Below are positions 1 through 6,089 of a stretch of 8,668 nucleotides of DNA, piece by piece. Numbering within the stretch: the stretch's first letter is position 1; every line of letters begins with the position of its first letter. The notes under the pieces are model-generated. The model made no database searches, was not told the origin of the DNA, and saw nothing but the letters and a program-made list of their open reading frames with translations. Source of the DNA: an uncultured Eggerthellaceae bacterium (lineage in GTDB: Bacteria > Actinomycetota > Coriobacteriia > Coriobacteriales > Eggerthellaceae); contig CAMPAJ010000057.1 in the NCBI GenBank assembly GCA_946631805.1, positions 1 through 8,668 on the forward strand. Reading direction: 5' to 3'. A program made the translations under genes and the position numbers.

Positions 1-457
1 CCGCAAGTTGCTTCGTCGAATCGTTGTAAAGGCCCTTGAGCTCCTGGAAAATCGCCTGATTGTCGGCCTCGAGGCACCGTATATCTCCAGTGCGCAGCAG
101 CGAATCCATAATGTCGTCGGGGAAGAAGCAAAACGAAGAAATAGGCTGGCAAAGCAGGCGTAGGCCCCCCGTTGATAATCCCTCGGCGCCGTTAGCCGCA
201 TGCAGGTGGTCAACGAGCCCGACGAGTTCATCGTATGCCGATACGACTTTCGTTACCGCAGGAACGAGCTGTTCGCATTGTTCCGTGAACCCGAGGCGGT
301 TGGGGTAGCGTTCGAGCAATTTGCAGTCGATTTCCTTTTCGAACTCGCCCATGGCGCGGCTCATGCCTTGGGGCGATATGAAGTTCAGGCGCGCAGCTTT
401 GGTGATTGATTTGGTGTTTACGACGTCCAGGAAATAACGTAGGTACTCGATGTTCAT
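1..457 (-). CDS. LysR-type transcriptional regulator, N-terminal part (cut by window edge)
   Basis: Reading the minus strand from the ATG at 457-455 gives 152 uninterrupted codons to the window edge, so the 3' end of the gene is missing. Residues 1-60 look like a LysR-family winged helix-turn-helix: a start of type MNIEYLRYFLDVV, then SITKAARLNFISPQGMSRAM as the two DNA-contact helices, then a FEKEIDCKLLER wing approach. Residues from about 90 on begin the effector-binding half (LRLLCQPISSFCFFPDDI), which I cannot tie to a ligand. The start is supported by a purine-rich AAGGGGGAG at 461-469 just upstream. The gene is divergent from the molybdenum-enzyme operon, the classic arrangement for a LysR regulator and its target, but the 596-base gap is long. 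It uses several codons (CTA, TTA, TCA) that the downstream enzyme genes avoid. Family call is firm; the target is inferred. Confidence 0.9.
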   Translation of the reverse strand, partial: MNIEYLRYFLDVVNTKSITKAARLNFISPQGMSRAMGEFEKEIDCKLLERYPNRLGFTEQCEQLVPAVTKVVSAYDELVGLVDHLHAANGAEGLSTGGLRLLCQPISSFCFFPDDIMDSLLRTGDIRCLEADNQAIFQELKGLYNDSTKQLA

Positions 458-636
458 GCGCTCCCCCTTCAAATCCTGCGCGTTGGCAAAAACCTTCTGC
501 GTCCATGCCGAGTTCGCAAGCTCGGCACCGCACGGCTTTAAGCCATAAGACACCTAGAAAACCATGGTACTTCTTGCCGCACAAGATTGGCGCTCTCAAG
601 AGCACCGTCTTGCGTACCTAGCACAACACATCGTTT

Positions 637-658
637 AACTAACTGCAAACTAACTGCA
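637..658. repeat. Perfect 11-bp tandem repeat, possible regulator site
   Basis: AACTAACTGCA occurs twice back to back with no mismatch and no spacer. The 11-bp period is about one helical turn, so two protein protomers bound here would sit on the same face of the DNA. It lies 180 bases upstream of the LysR-type start, in the divergent region. A regulatory role is inference. Confidence 0.5.
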
Positions 659-818
659 GGTTCGGCGCTATTTCCGAAATTAGGGGAGCCTGTAGGCGTG
701 GCACGGCTTTGAGAATCTGCGTCGCGCCGCATGCGAGCTCCACCCTGCGGACCCTCGCTGTTCCATAAGCACATGCGGCCTGCAGCCACGTCGCAACCGC
801 AACCGCTGCTTCACGAAC

Positions 819-836
819 CGTGGAGCTAGCTCAACG
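819..836. promoter_or_regulatory. Near-perfect 18-bp palindrome, candidate operator
   Basis: CGTGGAGCTAGCTCAACG is an 18-bp dyad in which eight of nine base pairs match; the central ten bases (823-832) are perfectly palindromic. It sits about 15 bases upstream of a possible -35 element. A related half, GTGGAGCTCGC, is found on the opposite strand at 743-733. This is the layout expected of an operator for a dimeric regulator, but no protein can be assigned to it. Confidence 0.4.
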
Positions 837-851
837 TAGCGCTTATTTTCC

Positions 852-879
852 TTGAAGCCTGCGGCTCGTACAGTAAAAA
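852..879 (+). promoter_or_regulatory. Weak candidate promoter for the molybdenum-enzyme operon
   Basis: TTGAAG (852-857) and TAAAAA (874-879) are separated by 16 bases and could serve as -35 and -10 elements. Both hexamers are imperfect. If used, transcription would start near 886 and leave a leader of about 165 bases containing the fold at 971-1013. Other choices, such as TTGCGT at 610 with TTTAAC at 634, cannot be excluded. Confidence 0.25.
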
Positions 880-970
880 ACAGGCATTGGGCCGCCGAAG
901 GCCCACGAGGGGGATTGTTTCGCGGGGCGTGCGCCTGCCCCAAATACAACGCTCAAGCAAAGATGCCTTC

Positions 971-1013
971 GACCCGAACGCCGCCTTCGAGGCGCAACGA
1001 AGGGCCTCGGGTC
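971..1013 (+). other. Folded 5' leader of the molybdenum-enzyme operon
   Basis: GACCCGA (971-977) pairs perfectly with TCGGGTC (1007-1013) and encloses a smaller hairpin CGCCT-TCG-AGGCG at 982-994. A competing pairing is possible: CCTTCG at 966-971 can pair with CGAAGG at 998-1003. No run of T follows, so it is not an intrinsic terminator. It ends about 30 bases before the ribosome-binding site and could affect message stability or translation. Function is unknown. Confidence 0.4.
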
Positions 1014-1045
1014 AGGACGAGATTAGATAGATCGAGAGAGAAAGC

Positions 1046-1051
1046 AGGAGG
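1046..1051 (+). promoter_or_regulatory. Ribosome-binding site with unusually short spacing
   Basis: AGGAGG lies only two bases before the ATG at 1054. No other start fits better: an in-frame TAG at 1024-1026 closes the frame upstream with no start codon between, and the next ATG (1087) has no purine-rich site. Confidence 0.6.
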
Positions 1052-1053
1052 CT

Positions 1054-3669
1054 ATGCAAACTGTCGACAAGACGATCTACAAGAACATGTCGCTGTGCTC
1101 GTTCGGCAACGGTGCGAACATCACGGCCGTCGACTCCAAGGACGGCAAGATCGTTCGTATGCGCCCGGTGCACTTCGACGACCATTACACCAAGGAGGAC
1201 TTGAACTACTGGACCATCGAGGCGCGCGGCCACACGTTCGAGCCGGGCATGAAGTCGCTCAACTCCCCGTTCTCCTTCCTGTATAAGACGCGCACGTACT
1301 CTCCCAACCGCATCCCGTTCCCGCTGAAGCGCGTCGACTGGGATCCGGACGGAGACCGTCATCCCGAAACGCGCGGCAAGAGCAAGTTCGAGCGCATCAG
1401 CTGGGATGAGGCGACTGATATTATCGCCTCCGAAATCGTGCGCATCGACGAGCAGTACGGCCGCAACTCCATCTTCTGCCAGGGCGACGGCCACGGCGAG
1501 ACCGGCTCGGTGCACGGCCCGCATGGCACGATGTGCAACCTGCTGGACATGACCGGCGGTCTTACGATGCAGGCCCGCCAGCCTGACTCCTGGGAAGGTT
1601 GGTACTGGGGCGCCAAGCATGCGTGGGGCAACGAGCCGCTCGGCCAGAACGCTCACCAGCACAACCTGTTCAAGGATATTTCCGAAAACTCCGACGCCGT
1701 CCTGTTCTGGGGCTGCGACCCCGAGACCACGCCGTGGGGCTGGTCGGGCCAGCAGGCGTCGCGCCTGTGCTTCTGGTTCACGCAGATCGGCGTCAAGCAG
1801 ATTCACATCGCCCCTGATGTAAACTACGCCAACGCGGTCCACGCCGACATGTGGATCCCCATCCTCCCCAACACCGACGCTGCCATGCAGCTGGCTATCG
1901 CTTATGTGTGGATGACCGAGGGCACGTACGACAAGGAATACATCGAAACCCACACCGAGGGTTACGATTGGTTCGAGTACTACGTGTTGGGCAAGGAAGA
2001 CGGCGTGCCCAAGACGCCCGAGTGGGCCGAGGAGAAATGCCACGTTCCCGCATACCGCATCAAGGCGCTCGCACGTTACTGGGCTAAGCATCGCGTATCC
2101 ATCGGCCACTGCAATGGCGGTTCCTACATCCGTTCGTGCTATTCCCATGAGCCTGCCCGTCTCGAGGTTTACCTGCTGGCGATGCAGGGCGTGGGCAAAC
2201 CCGGCTGCAATCAGGTTAAGTTCATCGAATGGGCGCTCATCGGCATGGATGACTTCAATCCGCTGCCCCCGGGACACTTCCTGCCCGAGGTTCGCGCCTG
2301 CTATCATGGCGCCATCCTGGGCGAGCTGCCCGCATCCTTCATCCCCAAGACCCTCGTGCCTCAGTGCATCACGGTCAAGGAAGGCGAAAAGGTCGAGTGG
2401 TATGGCCATACGACGAGCCGCCATCATCGCACCGACCAGTTCCAGAAGTTCCAGTTCCCGCAGGACGGCGACCATGGCATCAAGATGATCTGGTCTGACT
2501 CGCCTTGCTGGTCCACCTGCTGGAACGGCGGCAACGAGTTCCAAGATGCGCTGACCAACCCCAATCTCGAGTTCTTCCTGGTACAGCATCCTTGGATGGA
2601 AAACGACACGCTGTTCGCCGACATCATCCTGCCTATTTCCACGACGCTCGAGCTCGACGACTTTGGCGTTGACACCTACTCCGGCCAGTTCAACTCCATC
2701 ATTTGGGAGGAAGCGGCTGTCGATCATCAGTACGAGTCCCTTTCGGACTACGAAGCGGTCGTCGAGGTTGCGAAGAAGCTGGCGAAGTACGGTGGCGAGT
2801 ACGAGCATGCCGTCGAGTACCTGACCTACGGTATGTCCATCGACGAGTGGCGCGAAGCTGGCTACAGGGGCTGCGGTCTTCCCGAGGATCAGCAGGACCT
2901 CGAGCTCATCAAGAAGCAGGGCTACCAGGTCATGCCGACCCGCGAAGGTTGGGACCAGGAGCCGGCGGGCATGATCGAGTTCTACGAGGACCCCGAGAAC
3001 TTCCCGATGGAAACCCCGACGGGCAAGATCGAGTTCTATGCCACCGGCCTTGCCGAGAACTTCCCCGACGATCCCGAGCGCGGTCCCGTGGCTCACTGGA
3101 TCGAGGAGAGCGAGACGCATCACGAGCGCATCTCGTGCGAGCGCGCTAAGGACTATCCGTTCCTGCTCGTTTCGAACCATCCGCGTTGGCGCATCCATGC
3201 CAACTACGACGACTGCCCCTGGACGCGCGAGATCCACACCTGCAAGGTCGTCGGCAAGGACGGCTACGCATACGAGCCCGTGTGGATTAACCCGGTTGAC
3301 GCCGAGAAGCTCGGCATCGTCGACGGCGACATCGTCGAGCTGTTCAACGAGCGCGGCACCGTACTCGGCGGCGCGTACATCACCGACCGCATCATCCCCG
3401 GCGCCGTCCTGCAGGACCATGGCGCCGAGACCGACCCGATCGTCCCCGGCTACGGCGGAATCGACCGCGGTGGTGCCAATAACCTCATCGCGCCGTCCAA
3501 CACGTCTTCGAAGAACGCGGCTGGCGAAGTGACGGGCGGTTACCTCGTCGGCGTGCGCAAGTGCGACATCGACGCCATCATGGCCAAGTACCCCGAGGCG
3601 TTCGAACATGACCATTACAGCATCGAGACCGGTACGTGCGTTCACGACTACCTGGTTAAGGAGGACTAA
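1054..3669 (+). CDS. Molybdopterin oxidoreductase, pyrogallol-phloroglucinol transhydroxylase-like large subunit
   Basis: This 871-residue catalytic subunit carries a bis-molybdopterin-guanine-dinucleotide cofactor. Residues about 110-540 form the molybdopterin oxidoreductase core; about 703-840 form the C-terminal dinucleotide-binding domain (SNHPRWRIHANYDD, then NPVDAEKLGIVDGDIVEL). There is no N-terminal CxxC cluster motif, only a lone Cys15, and no twin-arginine signal, so it should be cytoplasmic and lack its own Fe-S cluster. The large subunit of Pelobacter acidigallici transhydroxylase has the same traits and is about 875 residues long. As I recall that structure, the molybdenum ligand is Ser175 flanked by Asp174 and Trp176, with His144 nearby. 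Here D178-S179-W180 and H147 stand at nearly the same positions. Known relatives move or remove ring hydroxyls on polyphenols (transhydroxylase, resorcinol hydroxylase, some gut catechol dehydroxylases). Family is secure; the substrate is not. Other substrate-pocket residues cannot be placed without an alignment. Confidence 0.88.
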   Translation: MQTVDKTIYKNMSLCSFGNGANITAVDSKDGKIVRMRPVHFDDHYTKEDLNYWTIEARGHTFEPGMKSLNSPFSFLYKTRTYSPNRIPFPLKRVDWDPDGDRHPETRGKSKFERISWDEATDIIASEIVRIDEQYGRNSIFCQGDGHGETGSVHGPHGTMCNLLDMTGGLTMQARQPDSWEGWYWGAKHAWGNEPLGQNAHQHNLFKDISENSDAVLFWGCDPETTPWGWSGQQASRLCFWFTQIGVKQIHIAPDVNYANAVHADMWIPILPNTDAAMQLAIAYVWMTEGTYDKEYIETHTEGYDWFEYYVLGKEDGVPKTPEWAEEKCHVPAYRIKALARYWAKHRVSIGHCNGGSYIRSCYSHEPARLEVYLLAMQGVGKPGCNQVKFIEWALIGMDDFNPLPPGHFLPEVRACYHGAILGELPASFIPKTLVPQCITVKEGEKVEWYGHTTSRHHRTDQFQKFQFPQDGDHGIKMIWSDSPCWSTCWNGGNEFQDALTNPNLEFFLVQHPWMENDTLFADIILPISTTLELDDFGVDTYSGQFNSIIWEEAAVDHQYESLSDYEAVVEVAKKLAKYGGEYEHAVEYLTYGMSIDEWREAGYRGCGLPEDQQDLELIKKQGYQVMPTREGWDQEPAGMIEFYEDPENFPMETPTGKIEFYATGLAENFPDDPERGPVAHWIEESETHHERISCERAKDYPFLLVSNHPRWRIHANYDDCPWTREIHTCKVVGKDGYAYEPVWINPVDAEKLGIVDGDIVELFNERGTVLGGAYITDRIIPGAVLQDHGAETDPIVPGYGGIDRGGANNLIAPSNTSSKNAAGEVTGGYLVGVRKCDIDAIMAKYPEAFEHDHYSIETGTCVHDYLVKED

Positions 3670-3671
3670 TC

Positions 3672-4481
3672 ATGAAACGCATCGTATTTGACGAAAGCCT
3701 GTGCAACGGCTGCTACGCCTGCCAGTTTGCATGCAAGGACGAGCACTGCGGCAACGACTGGAGCCCGATTGCCGCCGAGCAGCCCACCACCGGCCAGTTC
3801 TGGCTGCGCATGGAGGAAGAGGAGCGCGGCTCGGTCCCCGAGGTGCGCGTGCAGTACACCCCGGTCATCTGCGGCCATTGCGAAGATGCGCCTTGCCTCA
3901 AGGCCGGCGAAGCCGATGGATCCGTATACCGTCGTGAAGACGGGCTGATCATCATCGACCCCGAGAAGGCCAAGGGTCGCCAGGACCTCGTCGACTCCTG
4001 CCCTGCCGGGTTGATTTACTGGAACGACGAGAAAGAAATCCCCCAGAAGTGCACGGGTTGCGCGCACCTGCTGGATGATGGCTGGGACGTGCCGCGCTGC
4101 GTGGACATTTGCGCGACCGGTGCTTTGAAGTACGTTGACGAGGACAAGGTGCCCGAGGGCGCCAAGCCGCTCGATTGCCTGAGCGAGATCAAGTCCCATG
4201 CGTTGTACCTCAACCTCACGAAGCGCTGGATTTACGGCTGCCTCGTGGACCGCGAGCAGAACGAGGTGCTCATCGGCGCACTCGTCAAGCTCGTCGACGG
4301 CGAGGGCAACGAGGTTGCCGAGCTCAAGACCGACGAGTTCGGCGAGTTCCGCTTCAAGCAGCTCGACGACGGGGCTTACAAGGTCGTCGCCGAGCCCGAA
4401 GGCTACCAAGCCATCGAGCTGGCAGCCGATATCGATAACAAGGACGTGGTCTTGGGCGACATCTTCGTCAAGGCTGCATAG
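3672..4481 (+). CDS. Transhydroxylase-like iron-sulfur small subunit with C-terminal beta domain
   Basis: This 269-residue partner begins two bases after the large-subunit stop. Its ribosome-binding site AAGGAGG (3658-3664) lies inside the end of that gene, so the two are co-transcribed and probably translationally coupled. Residues 1-160 are an NrfC/DmsB-type ferredoxin: Cys11, 14, 17, 21; Cys67, 70, 75; Cys110 in SCPAG; Cys127, 130, 143, 147. The usual fourth Cys of the second motif and the CxxCxxC of the third are absent. Those are the ligands of one cluster, leaving twelve Cys for three [4Fe-4S] clusters. Residues about 186-269 form a Cna-B/transthyretin-like beta domain (DEFGEFRFKQLDDGAYKVV). 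Both traits match the roughly 274-residue small subunit of Pelobacter transhydroxylase, which has three clusters and a C-terminal beta barrel. There is no signal peptide and no membrane anchor. It should sit with the large subunit in the cytoplasm. Confidence 0.88.
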   Translation: MKRIVFDESLCNGCYACQFACKDEHCGNDWSPIAAEQPTTGQFWLRMEEEERGSVPEVRVQYTPVICGHCEDAPCLKAGEADGSVYRREDGLIIIDPEKAKGRQDLVDSCPAGLIYWNDEKEIPQKCTGCAHLLDDGWDVPRCVDICATGALKYVDEDKVPEGAKPLDCLSEIKSHALYLNLTKRWIYGCLVDREQNEVLIGALVKLVDGEGNEVAELKTDEFGEFRFKQLDDGAYKVVAEPEGYQAIELAADIDNKDVVLGDIFVKAA

Positions 4482-4498
4482 AACACGCACGTGCAGCG

Positions 4499-4520
4499 GG
4501 CGCCGCTCCCGGGCGGCGCC
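4499..4520 (+). other. GC-rich hairpin between enzyme operon and first permease
   Basis: GGCGCCG (4499-4505) pairs perfectly with CGGCGCC (4514-4520) around an 8-base loop. No T-run follows, so full intrinsic termination is unlikely. In the 63-base gap it could slow 3' decay of the enzyme message or partly reduce read-through into the permease gene. Confidence 0.5.
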
Positions 4521-4544
4521 AGCTTATGGAAGGGGTGAATTGTC

Positions 4545-5966
4545 GTGGCTGATGCCGTAAAGGGCAAGAACCAGGTCACCATGAAGTGGGTCTGGATTGC
4601 CGTCGCAATTATTCTCGTATTGATAGGTCAGTTTGGACCGCTGTGGTCGCCCGATTTGAGCCGTGAGGGCCAGTCGGCAATCATGGTTCTGTTGGCGGCG
4701 GTCGTCATGTGGGCTACGGAAGCATTGCCGCTGCCCATTACATCCGTCGTGATGGTGGCGATGTGCGGTTTCTTGGGCATCGCCAAATACAACGACATCT
4801 GGGCCGCTACGTTCTCGGGTGCGCTGTGGATGTTCATCGGCATCTTCGGCTTTACGACGTTCCTTTCGGTCTCGACGTTCCCGCAGAGGCTGATCGCGCG
4901 CGTGGTCAAGATGGTCAAGGGCAACGTCAATCTCGTGGTCCTGGGCTTCATGGTCATCGGCGCAGTGATTTCGGTCGTTATGTCCAACATCGCCCTGACG
5001 GCGATCATGATGGGCTTCGCCACATCGCTGCTCAACGCGGCCGACGCCAAGCCCGGCGAGTCTAACTTGGGCCGTTGCCTGGCGCTGGCGATTCCGTTCG
5101 CCGTCATGTACGGCGGCTGCTTGCTTCCTTCGGGAACGCCCATCAACGTCGTGGTCCTCGGCTTGGCCGAGCAGGCGTGCGGCGTGAGCATCTCGTTTGC
5201 CGAGTGGTTCGGCTACACCATCCTGCCGGTGGTTCTGACGCTGCTCGCTACGTGGATCATCCTGATCAAGGTCTACAAACCCGAACCGCTGAGCGACGAA
5301 ACCGTCAAGCGCTTCCTCGACGAGGTTTCGGCCCTGCCCCCGATGGACTTCAAGGAAAAGTTCAACATCGGCGTCATGCTCCTCGCCCTCGTGTGTTGGA
5401 TTGCCAGCTCGTGGCTCCCCTTCCTCAACTCCACGTGGGTTGCCCTGGTGGCACTCGGCCTGCTCTTCCTCCCCGGTACCTCGATGATCACCGTCAAGCA
5501 GTACCGCGAAGGCAGCCCCTGGGAAATCCTCCTCATGATGGCTTCCATCAACGGCATCGTCGCGGCTATGTCTGCCGCTGGTTCCGTGGCTTGGATCGTC
5601 AGCTTGTTGCTGGGCGCTACCGCTAACATGAGCTTTATCGCGCTGTTCCTCATCATCAGCGTCGTGATCGCCATCGTGCACAACTTCTTCCCGTCCGGCC
5701 CTGGCCTTGCGGCCCTGGTTACGGCTCCTGTGCTGGGCCTCGTGGCGGCAGTGGGCGGCAACTACACGGCCACCATCCTGACCATCGCGGTTTGGTGTGC
5801 TCTGTGCATGATCGTCCCGCTAGACTCGGTGCTGCTGGTTTCGTATGCTGGCGGTTGGTACAAGTTTGGCGAGATGGCCAAGGGCGGTATCCCCATTACG
5901 GTAGCAGGCCTCGCGATTTTCAGCGCATGCTTGCTCGTTATTCCTCCGCTCGTGGGCGCGCTGTAG
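4545..5966 (+). CDS. SLC13/DASS-type anion permease (first copy)
   Basis: This 473-residue polytopic membrane protein starts at a GTG supported by AAGGGGTG at 4530-4537, seven bases upstream. The next ATG is at residue 13. Family marks are WATEALPLP (56-64), MSNIALTAIMMG (146-157), GESNLGRCLALAIPFAVMYGG (171-191, a conserved stretch), SGTPINVV (196-203), a cytoplasmic loop beginning YKPEPLS (244-250) and a second inverted-repeat half with HNFFPSGPG (379-387). Family members move dicarboxylates, citrate, sulfate or similar anions, often with sodium. Here the first SNT-type sodium motif reads SNI and the second reads HNF. The usual C-terminal TPPN-like segment is replaced by PLDSVLLVSYAGGWYK (425-440). 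The substrate is therefore uncertain. Its place 63 bases behind the transhydroxylase-like operon suggests it imports that enzyme's substrate or exchanges it for product, but this is inference. Confidence 0.85.
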   Translation: MADAVKGKNQVTMKWVWIAVAIILVLIGQFGPLWSPDLSREGQSAIMVLLAAVVMWATEALPLPITSVVMVAMCGFLGIAKYNDIWAATFSGALWMFIGIFGFTTFLSVSTFPQRLIARVVKMVKGNVNLVVLGFMVIGAVISVVMSNIALTAIMMGFATSLLNAADAKPGESNLGRCLALAIPFAVMYGGCLLPSGTPINVVVLGLAEQACGVSISFAEWFGYTILPVVLTLLATWIILIKVYKPEPLSDETVKRFLDEVSALPPMDFKEKFNIGVMLLALVCWIASSWLPFLNSTWVALVALGLLFLPGTSMITVKQYREGSPWEILLMMASINGIVAAMSAAGSVAWIVSLLLGATANMSFIALFLIISVVIAIVHNFFPSGPGLAALVTAPVLGLVAAVGGNYTATILTIAVWCALCMIVPLDSVLLVSYAGGWYKFGEMAKGGIPITVAGLAIFSACLLVIPPLVGAL

Positions 5967-6003
5967 CGACCCTGGTCACTAAGGGAGTTTAGATCGATTA
6001 CAC

Positions 6004-6044
6004 ACATGGGCGTTTTCCGAGCGGAAGGCGCCCGTGTTTGGTTT
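6004..6044 (+). terminator. Intrinsic terminator after the first permease gene
   Basis: A 15-bp stem (6004-6018 with 6023-6037, including three G-T pairs) closes a GAGC loop and is followed by TTGGTTT. It begins 37 bases after the stop of the first permease gene. It also covers the ATG at 6006, which argues against that codon as the start of the next gene. Confidence 0.75.
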
Positions 6045-6089
6045 AGTGCGACGGCACGGCTGGGCGCACGACCGAAAGCGAGGTTTGTC

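Larger units (their letters stand above)
458..1053. other. Long divergent intergenic regulatory region
   Basis: No open frame in this stretch looks like a real gene. It separates the LysR-type gene (minus) from the molybdenum-enzyme operon (plus), so it should hold both promoters. Visible structure, in order: an inverted repeat GCCGAG/CTCGGC at 507-526; a GGCTT-T-AAGCC palindrome at 534-544; an interrupted dyad at 582-612 (CAAGA, GG and GCTCT pairing with AGAGC, CC and TCTTG); an 11-bp tandem repeat at 637-658; a near-palindrome at 819-836; a GGGCC/GGCCC hairpin at 889-904; and a folded leader at 971-1013. The first part is less GC-rich than the coding regions. I see no tRNA, no recognisable riboswitch and no insertion sequence. 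Confidence 0.75.

Noticed and set aside
60..621. Small plus- and minus-strand open frames in the first 620 bases
   Set aside because: Those over 1-457 overlap the LysR-type gene in other frames, and those beyond lack ribosome sites and recognisable protein features.
937..950. CCCCAAATACAAC, similar to one arm of the REP-like palindrome at 7598-7636
   Set aside because: Only ten or eleven bases match and there is no partner arm, so it is probably chance or too decayed to call.
852..1286. 144-codon plus-strand frame running into the large-subunit gene
   Set aside because: It overlaps the well-supported enzyme start in another frame and has no recognisable domain.
1012..3645. 877-codon open frame on the strand opposite the large-subunit gene
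   Set aside because: It lies in exact antiparallel codon register with the real gene and is open only because TTA, CTA and TCA codons are avoided. Its product has no recognisable domain, whereas the sense frame has a clear molybdopterin-enzyme architecture.
3666..4490. 274-codon antisense frame over the iron-sulfur subunit gene
   Set aside because: Same codon-register effect. The sense frame has twelve cluster-ligand cysteines in conserved spacing.
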